Source of the DNA: Pseudomonadota bacterium
GTDB taxonomy: Bacteria > Pseudomonadota > Alphaproteobacteria > Rhizobiales > Rhizobiaceae
Length of the DNA: 59,921 bases
Direction: 5' to 3'
Assembly: GCA_023390055.1 (NCBI GenBank)
Contig: JAEWDP010000004.1
Span: forward strand, 1 to 59,921
Both the position numbers and the translations under genes were made by a program. Shown here piece after piece: positions 53,601-59,921 of the stretch. Within the stretch, counting starts at the first letter, position 1. The number at the start of each line of letters is the position of its first letter. The notes under the pieces were generated by a model. The model made no database searches and had not been told where the DNA came from. It saw only the letters and a program-made list of their open reading frames with translations.

Positions 53601-54373
53601 AGACCGATCGTGAAAGGATTGGCGTGGCGCACGGAATACCAGAAGGCGGATGGCGTCTGGCCGGAAAGGGTGCGACCAGACAGGTCCGTGATCGTTCCGG
53701 AGATCATCACCGGCAGACGGATGCCCTTCTCCGCAAAGCGCTCCTCGCAGGCAAAGATTGCAGCCTTGGCATTCAAGGTGTCGAAAATCGTCTCGATCAG
53801 GATGAGATCTGCGCCACCATCAATCAGGCCGTCGATCTGTTCACCATAGGCGAGGCGAAGATCATCGAACGTCACCGCGCGGTAACCCGGATTGTTGACG
53901 TCGGGAGAAATAGACGCGGTGCGATTGGTCGGACCGATCGCACCGGCGACAAAGCGCCTCTTGCCATCTTCCTTCTCCGCCCTGAGCACGGCACGGCGGA
54001 CAAGACGGGCGCCATCACGGTTCAGGTCGTAGACGGCATCTTCCATCTGGTAATCGGCCTGAGCGATCCGTGTCGAGGAAAAGGTATTGGTCTCGACAAT
54101 GTCTGCACCCGCCATGGCATAGCGATAGTGAATTTCCTCGATCGCCTGTGGTTGCGACAGGATGAGGAGATCGTTATTGCCCTGCTGGTGACAGGCGCAG
54201 CCGGCGAAACGCTCTCCACGGAACTGATCTTCTCCCAGGCCAAGGCCCTGGATCTGGGTTCCCATCGCTCCATCGATGATCAGGATGCGTTCACGGGCAG
54301 CCTTTTTTAGTGCGGCAAGCACCTCAGTCCCGTCACGTGGCTGCGCCTGCGGTCCGAAGAGCTCGTCGAACAT
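50609..54373 (-). CDS. metH: Cobalamin-dependent methionine synthase
   Basis: MetH, 1254 residues, methylates homocysteine using methylcobalamin and 5-methyltetrahydrofolate. Domain order: homocysteine-binding barrel (about 20-330, zinc Cys in INCALG-like INCALGADAM and VVGGCCGSTPEHI), pterin-binding barrel (about 355-620, FVNVGERTNITGSAKF), cap and B12 domain (about 650-890, with the cobalt-ligating GDVHDIGKNI), and the C-terminal SAM-activation domain. The start at 54373 has GGAG 7 bases upstream; the frame extends to 54391. The operator shared with metE lies 34 bases before this start. No riboswitch precedes it, as expected for the B12-dependent isozyme. Confidence 0.97.
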   Translation of the reverse strand: MFDELFGPQAQPRDGTEVLAALKKAARERILIIDGAMGTQIQGLGLGEDQFRGERFAGCACHQQGNNDLLILSQPQAIEEIHYRYAMAGADIVETNTFSSTRIAQADYQMEDAVYDLNRDGARLVRRAVLRAEKEDGKRRFVAGAIGPTNRTASISPDVNNPGYRAVTFDDLRLAYGEQIDGLIDGGADLILIETIFDTLNAKAAIFACEERFAEKGIRLPVMISGTITDLSGRTLSGQTPSAFWYSVRHANPFTIGLNCALGADAMRPHLQELSAVADTFICAYPNAGLPNEFGQYDESPDDMARQVAGFGREGLVNVVGGCCGSTPEHIRAIADAVEGVAPRAVADHRSLMSLSGLEPFVLTKDIPFVNVGERTNITGSAKFRKLITAGDYAAALSVARDQVENGAQVIDINMDEGLIESERVMVEYLNLIAAEPDIAKVPVMIDSSKFSIIEAGLKCIQGKAIVNSISLKEGEEQFLEQARLVRNFGAAVVVMAFDETGQADSYERKVEICERAYKLLTEVVKFAPEDIIFDPNIFAVATGIEEHNNYGVDFIEATRTIRERMPLVHISGGVSNLSFSFRGNEPVREAMHAVFLYHAIQAGMDMGIVNAGQLAVYETIDADLREACEDVVLNRRDDATERLLEIAERYRGAGAKEGKVQDLTWREWTVEKRLEHALVNGITDYVDADTEEARLQAKRPLDVIEGPLMAGMNVVGDLFGSGKMFLPQVVKSARVMKQAVAVLLPYMEEEKRLNGGEGRQTAGKVLMATVKGDVHDIGKNIVGVVLACNNYEIIDLGVMVPATKILETAIAEKVDIIGLSGLITPSLDEMANVAGEMERQGFDIPLLIGGATTSRVHTAVKIHPRYNKGQAVYVTDASRAVGVVSSLLSPTAKGEYVDNIRAEYAKVADAHARNEAAKKRLPLSSARANPQQIDWNAFQQVAPTFTGTKVFDNYSLEELAEYIDWTPFFQAWELRGRFPAILKDETQGEAARQLYEDAQAMLKQIIAEKWFRPRAVIGFWPANTVEDDIRLYTDDSRQEELATFYTLRQQLTRRDGRPNVALSDFVAPLASGKQDWVGGFVVTAGFEEIGIAERFERSNDDYSSILVKALADRFAEAFAERMHERVRKEFWGYAADEDLAAEQLILEDYAGIRPAPGYPAQPDHTEKSTLFRLLDAENATGVELTESYAMWPGSSVAGLYIGHPDSYYFGVAKVERDQVEDYANRKGMEIKELERWLGPVLNYVPVPEEDAAA

Positions 54374-54406
54374 GAAATTCTCCTTTGTCAATTTTCGCTA
54401 TAAACG

Positions 54407-54424
54407 CATAAACATATCTTTATG
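54407..54424. promoter_or_regulatory. Palindromic operator upstream of metH
   Basis: CATAAACATATCTTTATG is an 18-bp near-palindrome. It shares ATAAACAT-TCTTTAT with the site in front of metE. Its position in the metH promoter region suggests a common methionine-cycle regulator such as SahR. Confidence 0.6.
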
Positions 54425-54525
54425 TCAAACTCTAAGCAGATAGCAGATTTAACAAACACGATGACAGTCACATCCGGGCGCGCTATAGCCGATCCGGGCA
54501 TATCAATCACATTTCGGGAGGGCAC

Positions 54526-55782
54526 ATGAGCGACACTGGAGTATTGACCCAGGTCTGGGCAAAACGCGATTACCATCGTCGCTGGCTGCTTGACCAGGCC
54601 GACGGATTGCTGAATTTCTTCCAGTACCGGGCAATTAATCCGAAGGGCGGCTTTTACGACCTCGACACAGAGGGCACGCCGCTTGCCACCGATAATCCGG
54701 TTCGCAGTATCCACATGTCTGCGCGCATGGTCCATTGTTATGCGATTGCCTACCTTCTCGGCCGCCCGGGTGCCGGCGAAGTCGTTGACCATGGCATGAC
54801 CTTTCTGTGGCAGCGCCACCGCGATACCCGTCATGGCGGCTATCACTGGTCGCAAAACGACAACGGCGCCGTCGACACGACGAAGCAGGGATATGGCCAT
54901 GCCTTCGTGCTTCTTGCGGCCGCATCGGCAAAAGTCGTTGGCCACCCGCTTGCCGACGAGATGCTAGCCGACATTACTTCGACGATCGAGAACCGTTTCT
55001 GGGAGGACCACCACGGCGCGATTGCCGAAGAGTTTCAGGAGGACTGGACGCCAATAGACGGTGGTCGCTATCGCGGTCAGAATTCAAACATGCACATGAC
55101 AGAAGCATTGATGGCCGCCTTCGAGGTAACCAACGAGCGACATTATCTCGACAGAGCCGAAAGCATCGCCGATCTCGTCATCAACCGCCAGGCAAGAAGT
55201 GCCGGCTACCGCGTCCCTGAACATTTTGACAGAAAATGGCAGATCGATCGCACATACTATCATGAAAACGAAATGTTTCGCCCCGCAGGCACGACGCCTG
55301 GTCACTGGCTTGAATGGTCGAGGCTCCTTCTCCAGCTTTGGTCACTTGGCGAACGCGAGCATGCGTGGATGCCAGAGGCTGCAAAGGCGCTCTTCATCCA
55401 GGCAATGTCGCTTGGATGGGACAAGCAGCGAGGTGGCTTCTTCTATACGCTCGACTGGGATGATGAGCCGGCCAAGACCAACAAGCTGTGGTGGCCAATG
55501 TGCGAGGCGGCTGCCGCCGCCCATTATCTGAACGAACACCTGCCCTCAGACGCCTTTTATGAAGACAGCTACCGGTTGGTGTGGAGCACGGTTTCAAACC
55601 ACTTCATCGACCACAGAAACGGTGGATGGAACGAAGAACTGACTGAGGATCTTGTCCCCGCCCACACACTGTTTGCGGGCAAGGGAGACATATATCACGC
55701 ATTACAGGCCTGCCTCATTCCGCTTTTTCCGGCAACGGCGAGCCTCACACGGGTCATCGGGGAGGCCGGCGGCAGGTTGTAA
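54526..55782 (+). CDS. AGE-family sugar epimerase/isomerase
   Basis: A 418-residue (alpha/alpha)6-barrel protein of the N-acylglucosamine 2-epimerase family, which includes mannose isomerases. Conserved blocks are FFQYRAINPKGGFYDLD, SARMVHCYAIAYLLGRPG, WQRHRDTRHGGYHWSQ, GQNSNMHMTEALMAAFEVT (catalytic His region) and GWNEELTEDL near the end. A GGGAGG ribosome-binding site precedes the ATG. It is divergent from metH and 57 bases upstream of the MgtC-like gene. In rhizobia such proteins are usually annotated as mannose isomerase or cellobiose-like epimerase; the sugar is not fixed by sequence. Confidence 0.9.
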   Translation: MSDTGVLTQVWAKRDYHRRWLLDQADGLLNFFQYRAINPKGGFYDLDTEGTPLATDNPVRSIHMSARMVHCYAIAYLLGRPGAGEVVDHGMTFLWQRHRDTRHGGYHWSQNDNGAVDTTKQGYGHAFVLLAAASAKVVGHPLADEMLADITSTIENRFWEDHHGAIAEEFQEDWTPIDGGRYRGQNSNMHMTEALMAAFEVTNERHYLDRAESIADLVINRQARSAGYRVPEHFDRKWQIDRTYYHENEMFRPAGTTPGHWLEWSRLLLQLWSLGEREHAWMPEAAKALFIQAMSLGWDKQRGGFFYTLDWDDEPAKTNKLWWPMCEAAAAAHYLNEHLPSDAFYEDSYRLVWSTVSNHFIDHRNGGWNEELTEDLVPAHTLFAGKGDIYHALQACLIPLFPATASLTRVIGEAGGRL

Positions 55783-55839
55783 AGGTGGAACCCCTGGCGC
55801 CAACCGGCATTCTTGTAGGAACGAAAGCCGGATCCGATC

Positions 55840-56331
55840 ATGCTCGACGCCATTGCAAGCGAATTTTCAACCGCATCCCCTGTCTCCCCCGCCATCATGG
55901 TCCTGCGGATCCTGGGCGCAGTCCTCTTTTGTGGCGCGATTGGCCTGGAGCGTGAATTCACGAAAAATGCGGCTGGTCTGCGCACGAATATGTTGATCGG
56001 ATTGGCCGCTGTCGTCTTCACATTCGTGACATTGCACATGATGCAATCCATGGGCGAAAATCACGATGCCACCCGGCTTGATCCTGTCCGTCTTGTCGAA
56101 GCGGTCACTGCCGGAATTGCGTTTCTTGCGGCCGGCGTCATCGTCTATACGCGCGGCGACGTCCGGGGCCTGACAACCGGCGCCAGCATGTGGCTGTCGG
56201 CAGCCATTGGCCTCAGCGTCGGGCTTGGTCTGTGGTCCGTCGCCTTAGCTGCCACGATTGTCGCCATCGTGATCCTCTGGCTTTTGCGCGTCACGGAGGT
56301 TGCCGTCGGCATGAAGGATGACGACGAATAA
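55840..56331 (+). CDS. MgtC/SapB family membrane protein
   Basis: A 163-residue membrane protein with about five helices at the N-terminal part typical of MgtC/SapB. The diagnostic motif ILGAVLFCGAIGLEREFTKNAAGLRTNMLIGL contains the charged GLERE-RT signature, followed by GIAFLAAGVIVYTRGDVRGLTTGASMW. The C-terminal ACT-like domain of long MgtC proteins is absent. The family affects magnesium limitation growth, ATP synthase control or virulence in pathogens; in free-living bacteria the role is open. It follows the AGE gene closely on the same strand. Confidence 0.9.
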   Translation: MLDAIASEFSTASPVSPAIMVLRILGAVLFCGAIGLEREFTKNAAGLRTNMLIGLAAVVFTFVTLHMMQSMGENHDATRLDPVRLVEAVTAGIAFLAAGVIVYTRGDVRGLTTGASMWLSAAIGLSVGLGLWSVALAATIVAIVILWLLRVTEVAVGMKDDDE

Positions 56332-56351
56332 AATTCTTCCGAAAAAGATCG

Positions 56352-59240
56352 TTACGCCCGCTGCCCGACCATCATGCGGATCTGCTCGACCAGGACCTCG
56401 TAGTCGTATGGCTTGGTAATGGTTGCCGCATCCGGAATTTTATCCAGGCCGCAGATCACACGATCACCTGTTGCAAAAATCACTGCCAGGCCAGGCTTTG
56501 CCTCTTTCAGGGTAATCGCCAGATTGACGCCACTCATATCGGGAAGATGGACATCGGCCACAAGCACATCGATCGGATTACTGTCAGCGGCTTCAAAAGC
56601 CTCGCTTGCCGTACCGGCCTCCACGACTGTCATGCCGTGATCCTGCAGGAAGTCGGCGGTTGAAATCCGGATCAGCGCCTCGTCTTCACAAATCAGCACC
56701 TTGATCGGCGTCTCCCCGACTGTCTCCTTTTCTTGGACTGGAGCGTCTTGTGACGGCATTTTCTCACGAACCTGTTCAATAGCCTGACGGATTTTTCGTG
56801 CGAGTGCCTCGCGCGTATAGGGCTTGCTCAAGAGATTGATCCCGGGATCCAGACGGCCACCATGGACAATCGAGTTTTCGGTATAGCCGGAGGTAAACAG
56901 GATGCCAAGGAGTGGCAGGCGTTCCTTGGCCTTGCGCGCAAGATCATGGCTCTTGAGCTTGCCGGGCATCACCACATCGGTGAAGAGCAGATCAATCGGG
57001 ACACCACTTTCGATGATGGCGAGGCCGCTATCTGCGTCTTTAGCCTTCAACACGCTGTATCCGAGCTCTGTCAGGAGATTGACTGTCACTTCGCGTACGG
57101 CTTCGTCGTCTTCGACAACGAGAACAGTCTCGTTTCCGCCTGTTACTGTACCCGTAACATTGTCGGTCACGACATCTTCCGCTTCAAGCGAGCGTGGCAG
57201 ATACAGACGAACGGTCGTTCCATGCCCCGCCTCGCTGTAAATCTTGATATGGCCACCGGATTGCTTGACAAAACCATAGACCATCGAAAGCCCGAGCCCC
57301 GTGCCCTTGCCTTCCGGCTTTGTCGTAAAGAACGGTTCGAATACCTTGCGAACAATATCCTGTGTCATCCCGGTGCCTGTGTCGCTGACTGCAAGCATCA
57401 CATATTGTCCGGCCTTCACGTCGAAGGTATTGCGGGCATATTCGTCATCGAGAAAGGCATTGCCGAGCTCGATCGTGAGCTTGCCCTGTCCATCCATGGC
57501 ATCACGCGCATTGATGGCAAGATTGAGAAGCGCGTTTTCGACGTTGCCGGGGTCGACGAGGGTGTTCCATAGACCGCCTCCGACAATCGTGTCTATCTCG
57601 ATTGCCTCTCCAAGCGACCGGCGCAAAAGGTGATCCATATCGCGGATGAGCCGGCTTAGATTGATGACCTTTGGCTCCAGTGGCTGGCGACGACTGAACG
57701 AAAGCAGTTGCGAGGCAAGCCTTGCGCCCCTTGCCGCACCGGAAAACGCACTGTTCAAGCGACGTTCGGCCACCTCGTTGCCCGAAATGGCACTACTCAA
57801 CAGTTGCAGATTCCCTGTGATCACTTGCAGGAGATTGTTGAAATCATGTGCAATCCCACCGGCCAGGCTCCCGATCGCCTCCATCTTCTGGCTCTGGCGA
57901 AGGACTTCCTGCGTCTGTTCCAGCTCATGCGTTCGCTCCTCGATAGTGTTACCGAGCGATTGTGCAAGATATTCGAGATGGGATTCCGTCTGCTTCTGCT
58001 CTTCGATATCCGTGTCCGTTGCGACCCACAAGATTATATCACCGTCGCTGTTGGTTACAGGCAGGGCACGGCTGATAAACCAGCGATAGATGCCGTCATG
58101 GCGCCGCAGGCGCATCTCCACCTGAAAATGTTCACCGGTTGCCAACGAATGTCGCCAGGCATCACCAACCTTTATCCTATCATCGGGGTGAAGCCTCGGA
58201 GAGCGGTTTGTGGCATCGAAATCGACTGCCTCCATGCCGCTATATCGATAGATCTGGTCATTGCACCATTCCAGCCGGCCATCGGGCTTTGCCGTCCAGA
58301 CCTGGTTCGGCAATGACTGGGCGAGCGTACGAAACCGATCCTCGTTCTGGCGGGCGGCCTCCTGCGCATTTCTCATTCCGGTGACATCATGACCCTGGAT
58401 GAAAACGCCAATCACATCATTGTCCGCGTCGCGGATCGGCTGGTAGATGAAGTCCAGATAGTGGACCGAGCGCGCATCATTCAAACCCGTTCGCAGGAGA
58501 ACCCGTGCCGCATTCGCACTGTAAGGTTCTCCGGTGCGATAGACTTCGTCCAGAAGGTCATAGAACTGTTGTCCGACCAGTTCCGGCAGGGCCTCGTGAA
58601 CGGACTTACCGATAAGTTCGCGACCATCGGTGAGATCTCGATAGGCATTGTTGGCAATCGTGAAAATATGCTTTGGCCCGCGCACGACCGCCATGAAACC
58701 CGGCGCCTGTTCGAACAGATTTCGCAAGTCCTCGCGCTCACGGTCGAGGATGACATTTTGTCCCTGCACGGCATCGGCCCGGCGAAGGACATCAACCTCC
58801 ATCTTGAGATCGTGGGCTTCATTGGCCATTCGCAGGCGATGAAGCTCGCTTACATCGACAGTATGCTGGAGCAGATGGGAAACTTCACCCTTGTCATTCA
58901 ATATCGGCGTATGCGTCGCACTCCAGTAGTGGAGCTCCAGCTTTCCACTCAATCCCGGGATTGGATAGGGGATCAACGCAAGATGATCGCTCTCGCCGGT
59001 CTCGAACACCTTTGCAAAGGACTGGCGCAGTATCTTGCCATGGACGGATTCGGGATCACTCGGAAAGACGTCGAACAGTACCTTGTCGAGAAGGTCGTCT
59101 TCCCCGCGCATCGTCACATCAAGATACGCCTTGTTCATGCCGACCATGCGCCAGTCCCGGTCAAGCAGAACATACGGGTTCGGGGATAGCTGGAACAAAA
59201 GGTTCAGATCGATTTCAGAAAGTCCTGCCCGCCGAAACAT
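56352..59240 (-). CDS. Hybrid sensor histidine kinase with three PAS and two receiver domains
   Basis: A 962-residue cytoplasmic sensor without membrane segments. Order, with rough positions: PAS 1 (10-135), PAS 2 (175-285), PAS 3 with PAC (300-430), coiled coil, HisKA with the phospho-acceptor in GIAHDFNNLLQ (about 475), HATPase (530-700; NLAINARDAM, DTGTGM, GKGTGLGLSMVYGF), receiver 1 (715-830; LVVEDDEAVREV, LLFTDVVMPGK), and receiver 2 (845-960; LICEDEALIRI, VLVADVHLPDMSG). Both receivers keep the phospho-acceptor Asp. No output domain is fused. The start at 59240 has GGGGAAC upstream; a TTG at 59258 is possible. No cognate response regulator gene is adjacent. Confidence 0.92.
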   Translation of the reverse strand: MFRRAGLSEIDLNLLFQLSPNPYVLLDRDWRMVGMNKAYLDVTMRGEDDLLDKVLFDVFPSDPESVHGKILRQSFAKVFETGESDHLALIPYPIPGLSGKLELHYWSATHTPILNDKGEVSHLLQHTVDVSELHRLRMANEAHDLKMEVDVLRRADAVQGQNVILDREREDLRNLFEQAPGFMAVVRGPKHIFTIANNAYRDLTDGRELIGKSVHEALPELVGQQFYDLLDEVYRTGEPYSANAARVLLRTGLNDARSVHYLDFIYQPIRDADNDVIGVFIQGHDVTGMRNAQEAARQNEDRFRTLAQSLPNQVWTAKPDGRLEWCNDQIYRYSGMEAVDFDATNRSPRLHPDDRIKVGDAWRHSLATGEHFQVEMRLRRHDGIYRWFISRALPVTNSDGDIILWVATDTDIEEQKQTESHLEYLAQSLGNTIEERTHELEQTQEVLRQSQKMEAIGSLAGGIAHDFNNLLQVITGNLQLLSSAISGNEVAERRLNSAFSGAARGARLASQLLSFSRRQPLEPKVINLSRLIRDMDHLLRRSLGEAIEIDTIVGGGLWNTLVDPGNVENALLNLAINARDAMDGQGKLTIELGNAFLDDEYARNTFDVKAGQYVMLAVSDTGTGMTQDIVRKVFEPFFTTKPEGKGTGLGLSMVYGFVKQSGGHIKIYSEAGHGTTVRLYLPRSLEAEDVVTDNVTGTVTGGNETVLVVEDDEAVREVTVNLLTELGYSVLKAKDADSGLAIIESGVPIDLLFTDVVMPGKLKSHDLARKAKERLPLLGILFTSGYTENSIVHGGRLDPGINLLSKPYTREALARKIRQAIEQVREKMPSQDAPVQEKETVGETPIKVLICEDEALIRISTADFLQDHGMTVVEAGTASEAFEAADSNPIDVLVADVHLPDMSGVNLAITLKEAKPGLAVIFATGDRVICGLDKIPDAATITKPYDYEVLVEQIRMMVGQRA

Positions 59241-59473
59241 GGTCGTTCCCCACCCCAAGGTTCATCAATGGTAATTGCCGTTCCCTAATCAATGCCAAAG
59301 ATCGCCAAGTGCTCTTATTCCACAGGCTGCCAATCTACGAAACCGAAAAAGATGGGCTTGGCTTCGTTTCATGATAAGGTCGCAGCCGCACGTTCGACCA
59401 CTGCCATTTCTGGGCGCCCCGATGGGCGTTTCGGCCATGAGGGCCAAAAGCTTCAGACATCATGGAGGATGAC

Positions 59474-59695
59474 ATGCAAAATGCGGTCTGGCAAAGACCT
59501 GTAAGTACCAGTTTCTCGGTTGTTACAAGCGCATATCAGGCACTTGATCTCCTTGATCACCGGTGGCCGAATATCAAGGGACCGAAATTCATCAAGGCGC
59601 GCTATGCCTGCCTTGCCGCACTTGACGGACGTGTATCTGCCGAAGTCGCGCGTCAGAAATTCAAGGACGCCGTCAGCGAAGCGCATCTTACCTAG
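59474..59695 (+). CDS. DUF982 domain protein
   Basis: A 73-residue protein made of one DUF982 domain, a small family almost restricted to rhizobia and often present in many copies. Blocks are VTSAYQALDLLDHRWPNIKGPKF and ARYACLAALDGRVSAEVARQKF. The start at 59474 has GGAGG six bases upstream; an in-frame ATG at 59462 is part of that ribosome-binding region and less likely. Function is unknown. It is divergent from the hybrid kinase gene, with 233 bases between. Confidence 0.85.
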   Translation: MQNAVWQRPVSTSFSVVTSAYQALDLLDHRWPNIKGPKFIKARYACLAALDGRVSAEVARQKFKDAVSEAHLT

Positions 59696-59697
59696 TG

Positions 59698-59921
59698 TCC
59701 GTCCATAAACGATAAATATTTGATTTTTTTGCGCGATTATTGATTTTTGCCTGAAAAAAGCCCGGTGGTTTCGGCTACACTTCAGCATCATGCTACTGAT
59801 TCTAAAGGAAAAACCGCAACCACCGGAGCCAACAATGCGTCAAGAACGCACCGTCCAAGCCAGCATATTCGATCTTTTCGCCGAACACGAGATCGGTCGT
59901 GAATTAAAAGCCATGTCGCAG
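59698..59921 (+). mobile_element. Insertion sequence, left part (ISNCY type), truncated by window end
   Basis: After the DUF982 gene, AGTGTCCGTCCATAAACG at about 59696 looks like a terminal repeat, followed by an AT-rich leader and a transposase start at 59835. The right end lies outside the window. The exact left boundary is inferred and would need the matching right repeat. Confidence 0.6.
59835..59921 (+). CDS. ISNCY-type transposase, N-terminal 29 residues
   Basis: The frame from the ATG at 59835 runs to the window edge and reads MRQERTVQASIFDLFAEHE, then IGRELKAMSQ, the characteristic start of a widespread rhizobial ISNCY-family transposase. CGGAGCC lies upstream as a ribosome-binding site. 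The rest of the gene is outside the window, so intactness cannot be judged. It differs from the remnant at 1750, which belongs to another ISNCY group. Confidence 0.7.
   Translation, partial: MRQERTVQASIFDLFAEHEIGRELKAMSQ

Noticed and set aside
52664..54310. 548-codon plus-strand frame opposite metH
   Set aside because: Antisense shadow of the metH barrel domains; no domain recognised.
1..59921. CRISPR arrays and tRNA genes
   Set aside because: No regularly spaced repeats and no cloverleaf-like sequences were found on reading; a tRNA scan was not possible.

Overview
The window is chromosomal DNA from an alphaproteobacterium, most likely of the Rhizobiaceae (Rhizobium, Pseudorhizobium, Agrobacterium or Hoeflea type). 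The basis is rhizobial-style gene order (gyrA, coaD, two cyclophilins, queA, tgt), rhizobial-type RecX and DUF982 proteins, two promoters of the EcfG general-stress form (GGAAC-N16-CGTT), and class Ia ribonucleotide reductase and metE genes each behind a cobalamin riboswitch. The genus is inferred, not proven. No tRNA, rRNA or CRISPR array was seen.

Layout. 1-1528: end of a TatD nuclease gene and a metallo-beta-lactamase-fold gene. 1.55-3.4 kb: a small scar with an ISNCY-type transposase remnant, a hipA remnant and an unknown membrane protein. 3.4-12.3 kb: core genes recX, tgt, queA, a DMT transporter, two peptidyl-prolyl isomerases, coaD and gyrA, with two tiny stress-type membrane genes between coaD and gyrA. 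12.5-15.7 kb: marC, then a haem peroxidase gene cut by an IS5-family element and a frameshifted membrane gene. 15.7-19 kb: RidA, a TIGR01244 protein, an epimerase-like protein and an L,D-transpeptidase.

19.3-25.3 kb: a complete Opp/Dpp-type ABC importer operon ending in a luciferase-like monooxygenase. 25.6-29.4 kb: an accessory stretch with an iron alcohol dehydrogenase, the ghost of an acyl-CoA synthetase, an orphan ParA ATPase under a large palindrome, and an orphan proteasome-beta-like Ntn hydrolase that keeps Thr1/Asp17/Lys33/Gly47. 29.4-38.4 kb: a catabolic operon (N-formylglutamate-amidohydrolase-like enzyme, TRAP transporter, glutamine-synthetase-like ligase, aldehyde and alcohol dehydrogenases) with a divergent RpiR regulator. 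It reads as a gamma-glutamylation pathway for an amine or amino alcohol. 38.8 kb: a PPC/DUF296 gene behind an EcfG-type promoter.

39.3-42.8 kb: a zinc-starvation locus with a CobW/ZigA-type GTPase and a protein fusing an AztD metallochaperone to a ZinT domain, with two Zur-like palindromes. 42.9-54.4 kb: a cobalamin-status block: metE (B12-independent) behind a B12 riboswitch, nrdAB (B12-independent) behind a second B12 riboswitch and NrdR-like boxes, and metH (B12-dependent). metE and metH share an 18-bp palindrome upstream. 54.5-59.9 kb: an AGE-family epimerase, an MgtC-like protein, a hybrid histidine kinase with two receiver domains, a DUF982 protein, and the start of an ISNCY-type insertion sequence that runs off the end.

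The strongest candidates for something little described are the AztD-ZinT fusion under Zur-like control, the orphan proteasome-like hydrolase, and the gamma-glutamyl-type catabolic operon.
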